NCBI RefSeq assembly: GCF_000725495.1
Contig: NZ_JNZD01000033.1
Coordinates: forward strand, 1-64,000
Reading direction: 5' to 3'
DNA from: Streptomyces aureus
GTDB taxonomy: Bacteria > Actinomycetota > Actinomycetes > Streptomycetales > Streptomycetaceae
Length of the DNA stretch: 64,000 nt
The notes under the pieces are model-generated. The model had not been told where the DNA came from. It saw only the letters and a program-made list of their open reading frames with translations, and did not search any database. Of the stretch, positions 47,732 through 57,754 are shown piece after piece; the first letter of the stretch is position 1; every line of letters starts with the position of its first letter. Both the position numbers and the translations under genes were made by a program.

Positions 47732-49099
47732 TCAGCGCGAGGACTCCGCCTCGCGCCGGTCGAGAAGTCGCGGACGGGTACCGATCGCCGTCGCTCCATT
47801 GACTCCGGCGACGCCCGCGGCGGCCGGAGCACGGTGCTCCCGCGCCTCGTCCGGATCGCCCGCAGCGGCCGTCTCGTGGGTCACGGGCGCCCCGTCCCCG
47901 GCGGCCGCCGCGGCGGCCCTGCGACGGCGGTAGCGGGGCGGCACGAGGTGCTCGGCCCAGCGCGGTGCCCGTGGGGTGAAGCGCGGCAGCAGAAGCAGCA
48001 CGAGGCCGACGGCGCTGAGCGCCGCGATGGCGAGCACGCTCCACATGGCCCCGGAGTTGACCGAGTACGCGAGGGCGCCGAAGGCGATCAGCGCCGACCA
48101 GAAGTACATGATCAGCACCGCGCGGCTGTGCGAGTGGCCGACCTCCAGCAGGCGGTGGTGCAGATGCCCCCGGTCCGCCGCGAACGGCGACTGACCGCGC
48201 CAGGTGCGGCGCACGATGGCCAGCACGAGGTCGGCGGCCGGGATCGCGATGATCGTCAGCGGCAGCAACAGCGGGATGAACACCGGCACCGTCTGGTGCA
48301 CCGTGTTGCGCTCGGAACCGGAGAACAGGTTCATCACGTCGGGGTCGATCTGCCCGGTGATGGAGATCGCGCCGGCGGCCAGGACGAGCCCGATGAGCAT
48401 CGATCCCGAGTCGCCCATGAAGATCCGCGCGGGGTGCATGTTGTGCGGCAGGAAGCCCAGGCACATGCCCATCAGGATCGCCGCGAACAGCGTCGCCGGG
48501 GCGGCGGCCTCGATGCCGTACGAGTACCAGATCCGGTAGGCGTACAGGAAGAACGCGGCGGAGGCGATGCACACCATGCCCGCGGCCAGGCCGTCGAGAC
48601 CGTCCACGAAGTTGACCGCGTTGATGGTGATCACGACGAGCGCCACCGTCAGCAGCGTGCCCTGCCACTGGGTCAGCGCGACCAGGCCCACCCCGGGGAT
48701 GGGCAGCCACAGGATCGTCAGACCCTGCATGACCATCACACCGGCGGCGATCATCTGGCCGCCCAGCTTGATCAGGGCGTCGATCTCGAACTTGTCGTCC
48801 AGCACGCCGATCAGCCAGATCAGCGCGGCGCCGGAGAGCAGCGCGCGCGGTTCGTTGGAGTTCGAGAAGACCGCGTTCAGGTTCTTCAGGTGGTCGGCCA
48901 CCAGCAGACCGGCGCACAGCCCGAAGAACATGGCGATGCCGCCGAGCCTCGGCGTGGGTTCACGGTGCACGTCGCGCGCCCGGATTTCCGGCATGGCTCC
49001 GGCCACGATCGCGAATTTCCGCACCGGCCCTGTCAGCAGGTACGTCACCGCGGCCGTGATGCAGAGCGTCAGCAGGTATTCACGCACGGGCTTCCCCAC
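47732..49099 (-). CDS. Polyprenyl-phosphate GlcNAc-1-phosphate transferase (WecA/TagO-like, MraY family)
   Basis: A 455-residue integral membrane enzyme with about 11 segments that transfers a sugar-1-phosphate from a UDP sugar to undecaprenyl phosphate, starting teichoic acid or other wall glycopolymer synthesis. It has PTPRLGGIAMF, GVLDDKFEIDALIKLGGQ (DDxxE-like), NFVDGLDGLAAG and the cytosolic HLHHRLLEVGHSH. The C-terminal ~90 residues are Ala/Arg-rich and probably disordered. The LCP-family ligase at 54524 could act later in the same pathway. In S. coelicolor this gene also lies directly upstream of the atp operon. Confidence 0.92.
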   Translation of the reverse strand: MGKPVREYLLTLCITAAVTYLLTGPVRKFAIVAGAMPEIRARDVHREPTPRLGGIAMFFGLCAGLLVADHLKNLNAVFSNSNEPRALLSGAALIWLIGVLDDKFEIDALIKLGGQMIAAGVMVMQGLTILWLPIPGVGLVALTQWQGTLLTVALVVITINAVNFVDGLDGLAAGMVCIASAAFFLYAYRIWYSYGIEAAAPATLFAAILMGMCLGFLPHNMHPARIFMGDSGSMLIGLVLAAGAISITGQIDPDVMNLFSGSERNTVHQTVPVFIPLLLPLTIIAIPAADLVLAIVRRTWRGQSPFAADRGHLHHRLLEVGHSHSRAVLIMYFWSALIAFGALAYSVNSGAMWSVLAIAALSAVGLVLLLLPRFTPRAPRWAEHLVPPRYRRRRAAAAAAGDGAPVTHETAAAGDPDEAREHRAPAAAGVAGVNGATAIGTRPRLLDRREAESSR

Positions 49100-49216
49100 A
49101 GGTCTCGCTGGCCATCACAGCCCCACACCCTAGCGATGCACGCATATGGTTGAGGACTTTCGGGTAGCGACGATGGTTGCACGTGTGGCTGTGCGGCTCG
49201 GTACGCGTACCCCCGG

Positions 49217-50455
49217 TCAGTCCGGATAAGGCGGAAATCTCACAGTGAGTTCCCGCACCTCGTCCCGTGCCGTTCGGGCGTCGGTCTCGTCCCGCAGCAC
49301 CCCGGCGAACAGGGCCGCGACCCGCGCCATCTCCGGCTCGCCCATCCCCTGGGTGGTCAGCGCCGCGGTGCCCAGACGCAGACCGCGGGCGTCCCCGTGA
49401 GGCAGCGCACAGGTGTCGAGGACCATGCCGGCCGCGGCCAGCCGTCCGCGCGCGGTGCGCCCCTCGACCCCGAGCGGCGCCGGATCGGCGACCAGCAGAT
49501 GCGTGTCGGTGCCGCCCGTGGTGACCGCGAGCCCCTCCGCCTCAAGACCGGCGGCGAGCACCCGCGCGTTGGCGGTCACCTGATGGACGTACGCCGCGAA
49601 GGCCGGGGTCGCCGCCTCGCCGAACGCCACGGCCTTCGCCGCGATCGAGTTCATCTGCGCGCCGCCCTGGGTGAACGGGAACACGGCCCGGTCGACCCGC
49701 TCCGCCAGCTCGGCGCCGCACAGCAGCAGGCCGCCGCGAGGACCCCGGAGCACCTTGTGCGTGGTGGCGCACACGACATCGGCGTACGGCACCGGGTTCG
49801 GCGCCGCTCCCCCCGCGACGAGCCCGATGGGATGGGCGGCGTCCGCGATGAGATAGGCGCCGACCTCGTCGGCGATCTCCCGGAACAGCGCGTAGTCGAT
49901 GTGCCGGGGATACGAGATCGAACCGCAGACGACCGCCTTGGGCCGGCGGGCCCTGGCCAGCGTCCGCACCTGCTCGTAGTCGATCAGCCCCGACTCCGCC
50001 TCGACGCCGTAGCCGACGAAGTCGAACCAGCGGCCGGAGAAGTTCGCGGGCGACCCGTGGGTGAGATGACCGCCGAAGGGCAGGCCCATCGCCAGCACGG
50101 TGTCACCGGGGCGCAGCAGGGCGGCGTACGCGGCCAGGACGGCCGAACTCCCGGAGTGGGACTGGACGTTGGCGTGATCGGCGCCGAAGAGGGCCTTGGC
50201 GCGGTCGACGGCGATCCGCTCGGCGACGTCGACGATCTCGCAGCCGCCGTGGTGGCGGGCGCCGGGATAACCCTCCGCGTACTTGTTCGCCAGCGGCGAG
50301 CCGAGCGCCGCCAGCACGGCGGGCGAGGTGAAGTTCTCGGCCGCGATCAGCTGCAGCGTGATCGACTGCCGGTCCAGCTCGCCGCGCAGGATCTCGGCGA
50401 GCTCCGGGTCCTGGCGGCTCAGGACATCCGCTTCGGGCATGGTGGCGACCGGCAT
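49217..50455 (-). CDS. Serine hydroxymethyltransferase family protein
   Basis: A 412-residue fold-type I PLP enzyme. The PLP Lys is in VVCATTHKVLRGPRGG; LQLIAAENFTSPAVLAALGSPLANKYAEGYPGARHHGG is the SHMT N-terminal signature, and DAAHPIG holds the PLP Asp. It interconverts serine and glycine with tetrahydrofolate. The sequence drifts from the main GlyA (for example AAHPIGLVAGG), so it is probably a second SHMT or a specialised paralogue. The ATG at 50455 has GGAG 7 bases upstream. Confidence 0.87.
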   Translation of the reverse strand: MPVATMPEADVLSRQDPELAEILRGELDRQSITLQLIAAENFTSPAVLAALGSPLANKYAEGYPGARHHGGCEIVDVAERIAVDRAKALFGADHANVQSHSGSSAVLAAYAALLRPGDTVLAMGLPFGGHLTHGSPANFSGRWFDFVGYGVEAESGLIDYEQVRTLARARRPKAVVCGSISYPRHIDYALFREIADEVGAYLIADAAHPIGLVAGGAAPNPVPYADVVCATTHKVLRGPRGGLLLCGAELAERVDRAVFPFTQGGAQMNSIAAKAVAFGEAATPAFAAYVHQVTANARVLAAGLEAEGLAVTTGGTDTHLLVADPAPLGVEGRTARGRLAAAGMVLDTCALPHGDARGLRLGTAALTTQGMGEPEMARVAALFAGVLRDETDARTARDEVRELTVRFPPYPD

Positions 50456-50526
50456 GGTGGGCTCCGGACATCTGCGGAGGGACGCTTATGTCCAATGTAG
50501 GACCGGGGCCGGTGCCACGCCCGGCG

Positions 50527-51174
50527 TCAGGTCCGGGCGGGTACCCCCGTCAGCGCGGTGACGACCGGATCCAGCGCCTCGTTGATCTCGTCCCCGATGG
50601 AACGGAAGAACGGCAGGGGCGCGCCGTAGGGGTCGTACACCTCGTCGGCCTCGGCGGTCGGGGCCAGCAGCCAGCCGCGCAGCGCGGCGGCGGCCCGCAC
50701 CAGGGCGACGGCGCGTTCGACCACGCCGTCCTGGAGCGGCGGCAGGGTCGCGGTGTCTATCGCGCGGACCAGCCGGGTGAACTCCTTCAGCGTGAAGGTG
50801 CGCAGGCCGGCGGAGTGCCCCATGGAGATGACCTGGGCACGGTGGTCACGGGTGGCCGTCAGCACCAGGTCGGCGCGGATGACGTGGTCGTCGAGCAGCT
50901 CGCGCCCCACGAAGCCGGAGGGGTCCGCGCCGAAGTCGGTCAGGACGGTGGCCGCGTTGGCCTCCATGGGCGCGCCCTCGTGGCCCCAGGTGCCGGCGCT
51001 CTCCACGATGAGCCCGCCCCACAGGGGGTCGCCCAGCCGGTCCGCGAGGGCATGCCGGGTCAGCCGCTCGGTGATCGGCGAGCGGCACACGTTGCCGGTG
51101 CTGACGTGCAGGATGCGGAAGGACCCGGCCTCGGATCCGCCGGTCCCGTTGATCGGCGTGCCTATGCCACGCAT
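50527..51174 (-). CDS. LMW protein tyrosine phosphatase-like protein lacking the nucleophilic Cys
   Basis: A 215-residue protein of the low-molecular-weight phosphatase fold. The P-loop reads HVSTGNVCRSP: the first Cys, which attacks phosphate in this family, is Ser25 (codon AGC at 51100-51102), while Cys30, Arg31 and the general-acid motif YDPYG (Asp181) are kept. It is therefore probably inactive as a classical phosphatase and may bind phosphotyrosine, or act by another route. The ATG at 51174 has GGGAG 8 bases upstream. It sits between the SHMT gene and the t6A gene on one strand. Confidence 0.85.
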   Translation of the reverse strand: MRGIGTPINGTGGSEAGSFRILHVSTGNVCRSPITERLTRHALADRLGDPLWGGLIVESAGTWGHEGAPMEANAATVLTDFGADPSGFVGRELLDDHVIRADLVLTATRDHRAQVISMGHSAGLRTFTLKEFTRLVRAIDTATLPPLQDGVVERAVALVRAAAALRGWLLAPTAEADEVYDPYGAPLPFFRSIGDEINEALDPVVTALTGVPART

Positions 51175-51226
51175 GGGGGTGCTCCCTGCTCGGGCCGAGC
51201 CGGGAGCCCGGAGGGCCGGGGGGCTG

Positions 51227-51874
51227 TCAATTCGCCACCTCGAGGTCGGGTACGACCTTCCGGAGCTCCTCCGCCGACAGCGCGCCCGCGCGCAGCAGGA
51301 CGGGCACCTTGCCGGTGACGTCGACGATCGAGGAGGGCACGTTGCCGGGGGTCGGGCCGCCGTCCAGGTACACCGAGACGGAGTCGCCGAGCATGCTCTG
51401 CGCGGCGTCGCAGTCCTCCGGCGCGGGGTGGCCGGTGAGGTTGGCGGAGGAGACGGCCATGGGGCCGACCTCGGTGAGCAGCTCGATGGCGACGGGGTGC
51501 AGCGGCATCCGGATCGCCACCGTGCCCCGGGTGTCCCCCAGGTCCCACTGGAGCGAGGGCTGGTGCTTGGTGACGAGGGTCAGCGCGCCCGGCCAGAACG
51601 CGTCGACGAGCTCCCAGGCCATCTCGGAGAAGTCCGTGACGAGGCCGTGCAGGGTGTTCGGGGAGCCGATGAGGACGGGGGTGGGCATGTTGCGGCCCCG
51701 GCCCTTGGCGTCGAGCAGGTCGGCGACGGCCTCGGAGGTGAAGGCGTCGGCGCCGATGCCGTAGACGGTGTCGGTGGGGAGGACCACCAGTTCGCCACGG
51801 CGGACGGCGGACGCCGCCTCACGCAGACCTGTGGTGCGGTCGGTCGCGTCGTTGGTGTCGTATCGCCGTGCCAT
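51227..51874 (-). CDS. L-threonylcarbamoyladenylate synthase (Sua5/YciO/YrdC family)
   Basis: A 215-residue YrdC-domain enzyme that makes threonylcarbamoyl-AMP from threonine, bicarbonate and ATP for the t6A37 modification of tRNAs. It has LVVLPTDTVYGIGADAF, the basic KGRGRNMPTPVLI (KxR site), TVAIRMP and AVSSANLTG (SxN). It lacks the separate Sua5 C-terminal domain. GAGGAGG precedes the ATG. It is downstream of prmC, a common bacterial arrangement. Confidence 0.93.
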   Translation of the reverse strand: MARRYDTNDATDRTTGLREAASAVRRGELVVLPTDTVYGIGADAFTSEAVADLLDAKGRGRNMPTPVLIGSPNTLHGLVTDFSEMAWELVDAFWPGALTLVTKHQPSLQWDLGDTRGTVAIRMPLHPVAIELLTEVGPMAVSSANLTGHPAPEDCDAAQSMLGDSVSVYLDGGPTPGNVPSSIVDVTGKVPVLLRAGALSAEELRKVVPDLEVAN

Positions 51875-51984
51875 TTAGCGGGCCTCCTCATACACGTACT
51901 GCTGGCTGGGGGTGCGAAGAAACGCGAGGCGGGGGAACGCGGCGCGCGCACGGGCGCCGTGCGCCCCGGCCGCGTGCGCCCGGC

Positions 51985-52830
51985 TCACGGCATCGCCTTG
52001 CGCGCGGTCGCGAACCGCGGCCGGTTGTTGAGGTCCGGATGGTCGGCCGCGTCGGCCCAGCCCCGCTCCTCGGTGAAGATCCAGGGCACCTGTCCGCCCT
52101 GGGTGTCGGCGTGCTCGATGACGACGACACCGCCGGGCCGCAGCAGCCGGTGCGCGGTGCGCTCGATACCGCGGATGAGGTCGAGTCCGTCCTCGCCGGA
52201 GAAGAGGGCGAGCTCGGGGTCGTAGTCCCGGGCCTCGGGCGCCACGTACTCCCACTCGGTGAGCGGGATGTACGGGGGGTTGGAGATCACCAGGTCCACC
52301 TGGCCGTCGAGGTCGGGGAAGGCCGTCAGGGCGTCTCCCTGGCGCAGGTCGACCCTGGACCCCTCGACGTTCTTGCGCGTCCACTGGAGGGCGTCCTCGG
52401 ACAGCTCCACGGCGTGCACGCGCGAGCGCGGGACCTCCTGCGCGAGGGCGAGCGCGATGGCGCCCGAACCGGTGCACAGGTCGACGATCAGCGGTTCGAC
52501 GACGTCCATCGCGCGGACGGCGTCTATGGCCCAGCCGACGACCGACTCGGTCTCCGGGCGGGGCACGAAGACACCGGGCCCCACCTGGAGTTCGAGGTAG
52601 CGGAAGTAGGCGTGCCCGGTGATGTGCTGGAGCGGCTCGCGGGCCTCGCGGCGCGCGGTCACCTCCCAGTAGCGGGCGTCGAAGTCCGCGTCCTTGACGG
52701 TGTGCAGCTCGCCCCGCTTCACGCCGTGCACGAAGGCGGCGAGCTCCTCCGCGTCGTTGCGCGGCGAGGGCACGCCGGCGTCGGCCAGCCGCTGGGTGGC
52801 CTGGGCCACTTCCGCGAGCAGCAGGTTCAC
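51985..52830 (-). CDS. prmC: Release factor glutamine methyltransferase PrmC (HemK)
   Basis: A 281-residue SAM-dependent methyltransferase that methylates the Gln of the GGQ motif in release factors. SAM motif I is VDLCTGSGAIALALA; the substrate motif NPPY is in LVISNPPYIPLTEWEYV. The N-terminal helical domain (NLLLAEVAQATQRLADAGV) binds the release factor. The GTG at 52830 has GGAGG upstream. It follows prfA by 32 bases, so enzyme and substrate are co-expressed. Confidence 0.96.
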   Translation of the reverse strand: MNLLLAEVAQATQRLADAGVPSPRNDAEELAAFVHGVKRGELHTVKDADFDARYWEVTARREAREPLQHITGHAYFRYLELQVGPGVFVPRPETESVVGWAIDAVRAMDVVEPLIVDLCTGSGAIALALAQEVPRSRVHAVELSEDALQWTRKNVEGSRVDLRQGDALTAFPDLDGQVDLVISNPPYIPLTEWEYVAPEARDYDPELALFSGEDGLDLIRGIERTAHRLLRPGGVVVIEHADTQGGQVPWIFTEERGWADAADHPDLNNRPRFATARKAMP

Positions 52831-52862
52831 GCTGGTCCTCCGGGGCTGAGCTGTTGTCGTGG

Positions 52863-53939
52863 TTATGCGGCGGCGAGCTTGGCGGCCGAGTCCGCGTCGA
52901 CGCAGGCCTGGATGACGGCGTCGAGCTCGCCGTCGAGGACCTGGTCCAAGTTGTACGCCTTGAAGCCGACGCGGTGGTCCGAGATGCGATTCTCCGGGAA
53001 GTTGTACGTACGGATCTTCTCGGAGCGGTCGACCGTGCGGACCTGGCTGCGGCGGGCGTCGGCGGCCTCCCGCTCCGCTTCCTCCTGCGCCGCCGCGAGG
53101 AGCCTGGAGCGCAGGATACGCATCGCCTGCTCCTTGTTCTGCAGCTGGCTCTTCTCGTTCTGGCAGGACGCGACGACTCCGGTGGGAATGTGCGTGATGC
53201 GCACCGCGGAGTCGGTCGTGTTGACGGACTGGCCGCCGGGGCCCGAGGAGCGGTAGACGTCGATCCGCAGGTCGTTCGCGTGGATCTCCACGTCGACCTC
53301 CTCGGCCTCGGGCGTGACGAGCACGCCGGCGGCGGAGGTGTGGATACGGCCCTGCGACTCGGTCGAGGGCACGCGCTGCACCCGGTGCACACCGCCCTCG
53401 TACTTCAGCCGGGCCCAGACGCCCTGGCCGGGCTCGGTCGCGCCCTGGCCGCCCTTGGTCTTCACCGCGACCTGGACGTCCTTGTAGCCGCCGAGCTCGG
53501 ACTCGGTGGAGTCGATGATCTCGGTCTTCCAGCCGATGCGCTCGGCGTAGCGCAGGTACATGCGCAGGAGGTCACCGGCGAACAGGGCGGACTCGTCGCC
53601 GCCGGCGCCCGCCTTGATCTCCAGGATGACGTCCTTGTCGTCGCTCGGGTCGCGCGGGACGAGCAGCAGGCGGAGCTTCTCGGTGAGCTCCTCGCGCTGC
53701 TTCTCCAGGTCCTTGACCTCGGCGGCGAAGTCGGGGTCGTCGGCGGCGAGCTCCTTGGCCGTGCCGATGTCGTCCCCGGTCTGCTTCCAGGAGCGGTACG
53801 TCGCGACGATCGGGGTCAGCTCGGCGTAGCGCTTGTTGAGCTTGCGCGCGTTGGCCTGGTCGGCGTGGACCGACGGGTCAGCGAGCTTCTTCTCCAGATC
53901 GGCGTGCTCGCCGATCAGTTCCTCGACCGCCTCGAACAT
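52863..53939 (-). CDS. prfA: Peptide chain release factor 1
   Basis: A 358-residue RF1 that reads UAA and UAG. The catalytic GGQ is in [20 protein letters not shown], and the codon-recognition loop PST is in [10 protein letters not shown], the RF1-type form. The ATG at 53939 ([12 protein letters not shown]) follows GGAG by 6 bases; an ATG four codons earlier overlaps that site. Confidence 0.97.
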   Translation of the reverse strand: MFEAVEELIGEHADLEKKLADPSVHADQANARKLNKRYAELTPIVATYRSWKQTGDDIGTAKELAADDPDFAAEVKDLEKQREELTEKLRLLLVPRDPSDDKDVILEIKAGAGGDESALFAGDLLRMYLRYAERIGWKTEIIDSTESELGGYKDVQVAVKTKGGQGATEPGQGVWARLKYEGGVHRVQRVPSTESQGRIHTSAAGVLVTPEAEEVDVEIHANDLRIDVYRSSGPGGQSVNTTDSAVRITHIPTGVVASCQNEKSQLQNKEQAMRILRSRLLAAAQEEAEREAADARRSQVRTVDRSEKIRTYNFPENRISDHRVGFKAYNLDQVLDGELDAVIQACVDADSAAKLAAA

Positions 53940-54052
53940 CTCCGGCTCCAATGGACTGTCCCCGGCCGCGTGGGGGGCTCGGGAACGTAGGTACGGCGTG
54001 GGGTTCCCCTGCTCGAACGTGTCGAGAGCCCGGGGAGGGGGCTGGACCGCAA

Positions 54053-54101
54053 AGCGCCGGTCCCGGCGTCCCCCGTGCGGGAGACGCCGAAGACCGGCGC
54101 T
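54053..54101. terminator. Terminator after rpmE
   Basis: AGCGCCGGTC (54053-54062) pairs with GACCGGCGCT (54092-54101), with an inner GGCGTC/GACGCC stem. It lies just downstream of rpmE on the minus strand, before prfA. Confidence 0.8.
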
Positions 54102-54110
54102 GTGGGCTCG

Positions 54111-54332
54111 CTACTTGCTGGCAGCGGCAGCCTTGCCGAAGCGGGCCTCGAAGCGGGCCACACGGCCACCGGTGTCGAGGATCTTCTGCTTGCCCGTGTA
54201 GAACGGGTGGCACTCGGAGCAGACCTCGGCGCGGATGGTGCCGCTGGAGATCGTGCTGCGGGTGGTGAACGACGCGCCACAGGTGCAGCTGACCTGCGTC
54301 TCGACGTACTCGGGGTGGATGTCGCGCTTCAA
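54111..54332 (-). CDS. rpmE: 50S ribosomal protein L31, zinc-binding form
   Basis: A 73-residue L31. It starts with TTG at 54332 ([13 protein letters not shown]) with AGGAGA 5-6 bases upstream; there is no ATG in a sensible place. The four Cys of the zinc-binding (C+) type are present as CTC and CSEC (Cys16, Cys18, Cys37, Cys40). Many streptomycetes also have a Cys-free, Zur-controlled paralogue; it is not here. Confidence 0.96.
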   Translation of the reverse strand: MKRDIHPEYVETQVSCTCGASFTTRSTISSGTIRAEVCSECHPFYTGKQKILDTGGRVARFEARFGKAAAASK

Positions 54333-54495
54333 GGTGTCTCCTAGTTTCGGGAGGGCGCCGGGTCGCCGCCGCTGGATGCGGATGCGTGAACCGGGGCCGA
54401 CGTACCAGTTTGCCAGCACTGGCCGTATCCCCCAAAACGGGGGGACGCGGCGATCTATTCCCCGAGGTGGGACGGGGGCCGGACGGGGCCCCGAT

Positions 54496-54516
54496 CCGGG
54501 CCCGCGCGGGGCCCGG
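54496..54516. terminator. Terminator after LCP-family gene
   Basis: CCGGGCCC (54496-54503) pairs perfectly with GGGCCCGG (54509-54516) around GCGCG, 8 bases beyond the minus-strand stop at 54524. Confidence 0.7.
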
Positions 54517-54523
54517 GGGCCGG

Positions 54524-55660
54524 TCAGCCGGGGGTGACGACGCCCTTCGCGGTGCCGGTGGCGGTTCCCTCGGTCGCGGCCTTCGGGATCGGCCTGTCGG
54601 CCTCCAGGGCCTTCCAGACGAGCTCGGCCTTGGGCTTGTCGACCAGGACCCTGTTCGCGTCGGCGGGGTCGTACTGGACCGGCATCGTCACCATCGTCAT
54701 GTGGGACGAGCCGATGCCCTTGAGGCCGCCCGCGAAGGAGGCCAGGTCGGTGACGCTGCCGATGTCGGAGTCGGTGGTCACCGTCTTGGTCGCGGTGTCG
54801 GCGAGGTCGTACAGCTTTTTCGGGTTGGACAGCAGCCCGATGTGCTTGACCTGGTCGACGAGGGCCTTCATGAACGCCTGCTGGAGCTGGATGCGGCCGA
54901 GGTCGGAGCCGTCGCCCACGCCGTGCCGGGTGCGGACCAGGCCGAGCGCCTGCTTGCCGTTCAGCTCGTGCGAGCCGGCCGGCAGGTGCAGATGGCTCTC
55001 CTGGTCGGAGATGGGCTTGGTCGTGGTGACCGTGACCCCGCCGAGGTCGTCGACCAGCTTCCGGAAGCCGCTGAAGTCGACCTCGATGTAGTGGTCCATG
55101 CGGATGCCGGTCAGGGACTCGACGGTCTTCACCGCGCAGGCGGCGCCGCCGGTCGCGTACGCCGAATTGAACATCGCGCCGGAGACCGCGCCGTGGACGG
55201 TGCCCTTGGAGTCGGTGCAGGAGGGCCGCTGGACGAGGGTGTCGCGGGGGATGGAGACCACACTGGCCCGCTTGTGGCCCTTGTACACGTGGACGATCAT
55301 CGCGGTGTCCGAGCGGGCGCTGCCGTCGTCGGCGCCGCCGCCCAGCTTCTTGTTGGTGCCGGAGCGGGTGTCGGAACCGAGCACCAGGATGTTCTCGGAG
55401 CCGTTGTCGATCTTCAGGGGCCGGTGGCTGCCCAGCGCCTGGTTGATGTCGACGCTCTTGAGGTTGCCGTTGAGCTTGAAGAACAGATAGCCGGCTCCGG
55501 CGCCGCCGAGCGCCACCACACCGGCCGCGGTCCAGGCCGTGACGATCAGGGCCTTGCGCCGCGTGCTGCGGGTCCTGCGGCGGCTTCCGTCCGGTCGGGG
55601 CGGGCTGCTGGGGCCGGAATCGCCCGGTATGACGGGCTCCGGCGTGCTCTCGGCGGGCAT
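54524..55660 (-). CDS. LCP (LytR-CpsA-Psr) family cell wall polymer ligase
   Basis: A 378-residue LCP protein. After a cytosolic Arg-rich head comes one membrane segment ([25 protein letters not shown], about 37-61) and then the extracellular LCP domain. LCP hallmarks are [38 protein letters not shown] and [23 protein letters not shown] with the catalytic Arg residues. LCP enzymes attach teichoic-acid-like polymers from polyprenyl carriers to peptidoglycan, linking this gene to the WecA-like transferase at 47732. It is a single-gene unit with terminators on both sides. Confidence 0.93.
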   Translation of the reverse strand: MPAESTPEPVIPGDSGPSSPPRPDGSRRRTRSTRRKALIVTAWTAAGVVALGGAGAGYLFFKLNGNLKSVDINQALGSHRPLKIDNGSENILVLGSDTRSGTNKKLGGGADDGSARSDTAMIVHVYKGHKRASVVSIPRDTLVQRPSCTDSKGTVHGAVSGAMFNSAYATGGAACAVKTVESLTGIRMDHYIEVDFSGFRKLVDDLGGVTVTTTKPISDQESHLHLPAGSHELNGKQALGLVRTRHGVGDGSDLGRIQLQQAFMKALVDQVKHIGLLSNPKKLYDLADTATKTVTTDSDIGSVTDLASFAGGLKGIGSSHMTMVTMPVQYDPADANRVLVDKPKAELVWKALEADRPIPKAATEGTATGTAKGVVTPG

Positions 55661-55809
55661 ATGGCTCCTCGGCTTCCTCTGCTCTGCTCCCCGGTCGGTT
55701 ACCCCCTGCTTTCAGGGCCAGGCCCATCTGGTCGTGACGAGGCGTACCGCTCCATGGTCGCTCCGTACGGTCAGACGGGGAAACTCGGGAAAGGGTTGCA
55801 CGACGCAAA

Positions 55810-55836
55810 GTGCCCACCGCGTGACGCGGTGGGCAC
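55810..55836. terminator. Terminator after protease gene, 12-bp arms
   Basis: GTGCCCACCGCG (55810-55821) pairs perfectly with CGCGGTGGGCAC (55825-55836) around TGA. It follows the minus-strand gene ending at 55883 and precedes the LCP promoter. Confidence 0.85.
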
Positions 55837-55882
55837 CCTGTGTGTCCGGCCTGAGCGGGGAGAACCCCGCTCACCTGCGAGA

Positions 55883-57673
55883 TCAGCCGAAGATGTCGTA
55901 CTGCTTGAAATCGGTACCTACCGAGACCCTTGTGGCAAAGATCTCGCTGGTGGCCTTTCCGGTCCCCTTGTAGAGGTAGAGCGTGCCGCCGGGGGTGCGG
56001 GCCAGGAAGTCGGCCTTGCCGTCGCCGGTGATGTCGCCGACCGCGTCGAAGGCGTTGTAGCCCGTCCAGGCGCTGCGCACCTTGATGCGGGAGGAGAACG
56101 CCTCGGAGCCGGTCTTGCCGGTGCCCTTGTACAGGTACAGGTCGTCGCTGCCCGACGCGCGGGCGAGCAGGTCGGCCTTGCCGTCACCGGTGAAGTCGCC
56201 GTGCGCGCGGATGGAGTTGTACTGGTTCCAGCCGGTGCGGACCTGGATGCGCGCGGAGAAGGTGCCGTTGCCCTTGCCCGGGTACTCCCACATCGCTCCG
56301 GCGGAGTCGACGGAGAGCATGTCGGGCAGGCCGTCGCCGGTGATGTCGCCGGGGGCGATGACGCGGGTGCGGGTCTTCCAGTTGGTGAAGATCTTGTCGG
56401 TCGACCAGTCGTCGATCGACTTCACGTAGTGCATCCAGAAGATGTCGCCGCTGGTGCTGTCGCGCACCACGAGGTCCTGGTAGCCGTCACGGTTCAGGTC
56501 CGTCTGGAGGACGGAGTTGACCCCGCTCCAGTTGCCCCACGTCACGCGCGCGGCGAACCCGGAGCCGGTGGAGTCCTTCGAGTAACCCGTCTTGGTCGAC
56601 GAGTTGCGGACCCAGAGGTCGGCCTTGTGGTCGCCGCTCAGGTTGGTGTCCTCGACGCGCGGGTAGGCGGCGCCGACGTAGGTGCTGACCTTCGAGAAGA
56701 CGCTGTACGCGCCCTTCGCGACGCAGTCCTCGACACCCCAGGAGACGACACCGACGATGCGGCCGTTCACGATCAGCGGGCCACCGGAGTCGCCGTTGCA
56801 CGCCGTGGTGGTGCCGGCGTCGGTGCCGGTCGCCTTGGTGCCCGCGCAGACCATGTGACCCGCGACGAAGTCGGTGCCGTACGTGGTCTTGCAGGTGGTG
56901 TCCGAGTTGATCGGCAGCGTGGCCGTCTTCAGCGTCTCGGAGATGTCCTGCGTGGTGGAGGTGGTGCGGCCCCAGCCGTACAGCGTGCCCTTGGTGCCCG
57001 ACGCGTACGACGCGGTGTCGCCCGACGTCGTCATGCGGATCGGCTTGGCGCTCACGGGGTTCGCCAGCGTGATGATCGCGATGTCGTTGTCGATGGTCGT
57101 CGAGTTGTACGACGGGTGGTTCCACTGACGCCAGGGAGCGCTGACCGTGGCGCCCGACGGCAGCGTGCTGCCGCTCGCCAGCTGAGCGGTGCCGGTGACG
57201 ACGGCGCCGTTCGCCTTCCAGTCGTAACCCTTGACGCAGTGCGCGGCCGTGAGGATCTTCGTCGGCGCCACGACGGAGCCGCCGCAGAAGAAGCCGATGT
57301 CGTTGGCCTCGTCGTAGTACCAGAGCTGCGCCATCCACGGAGCCGTGGAAATGGTGGTCGTGGTACCGCCGATGATCTTCGGGTCGACCTTCGCCGTGTT
57401 CGTACCGGCGCTCAGGGACGCCTTCCGGGTCGTCCGGCCCGCGACGTCGTCACCGGCGACGGCGCCCGCCACCCGCTTCTCCAGCTCGGCCTGGGACGGC
57501 GTCGAGTGGGTGGGCCGCACGGTCGGAGTCGGCGGCGTCGTGCTGGGCGCGGCGTTCGCGGACGACATCAGAAGCGCGCCGGCGACCACCGCGGCGAGGC
57601 CCGCCGCGGCGACCGGAACGGCGATCCGTATGCGGCGTCTGTGCCTACCGCCCCCGGACGTGGACGTATCCAC
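55883..57673 (-). CDS. Secreted trypsin-like protease with FG-GAP/VCBS-type repeat domain
   Basis: A 596-residue secreted S1 serine protease. An Arg-rich N-terminus and a hydrophobic signal (about 18-41) precede a propeptide. IIGGT near residue 100 marks the mature start. The triad is His145 (LTAAHC), Asp197 (TIDNDIAI) and Ser296 (CNGDSGGPL). After residue ~345 come repeats of about 50 residues with [48 protein letters not shown] and [12 protein letters not shown], the FG-GAP/VCBS calcium-binding blade pattern of beta propellers. The C-terminal module probably binds a polymer or the cell surface. Confidence 0.93.
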   Translation of the reverse strand: MDTSTSGGGRHRRRIRIAVPVAAAGLAAVVAGALLMSSANAAPSTTPPTPTVRPTHSTPSQAELEKRVAGAVAGDDVAGRTTRKASLSAGTNTAKVDPKIIGGTTTTISTAPWMAQLWYYDEANDIGFFCGGSVVAPTKILTAAHCVKGYDWKANGAVVTGTAQLASGSTLPSGATVSAPWRQWNHPSYNSTTIDNDIAIITLANPVSAKPIRMTTSGDTASYASGTKGTLYGWGRTTSTTQDISETLKTATLPINSDTTCKTTYGTDFVAGHMVCAGTKATGTDAGTTTACNGDSGGPLIVNGRIVGVVSWGVEDCVAKGAYSVFSKVSTYVGAAYPRVEDTNLSGDHKADLWVRNSSTKTGYSKDSTGSGFAARVTWGNWSGVNSVLQTDLNRDGYQDLVVRDSTSGDIFWMHYVKSIDDWSTDKIFTNWKTRTRVIAPGDITGDGLPDMLSVDSAGAMWEYPGKGNGTFSARIQVRTGWNQYNSIRAHGDFTGDGKADLLARASGSDDLYLYKGTGKTGSEAFSSRIKVRSAWTGYNAFDAVGDITGDGKADFLARTPGGTLYLYKGTGKATSEIFATRVSVGTDFKQYDIFG

Positions 57674-57754
57674 TCAAGTCCCCCCTCAGAGAAAAGAGTT
57701 CAGATCTGCTTCAGCAGAAGTTCAAGGGCGCGATCGTACACGTGTCCCGGACGG

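Noticed and set aside
54340..54470. SigR-type promoter for rpmE
   Set aside because: A GGGGAT element is present upstream on the minus strand, but a GTT at the required 18-base spacing is not found, so I do not claim it.
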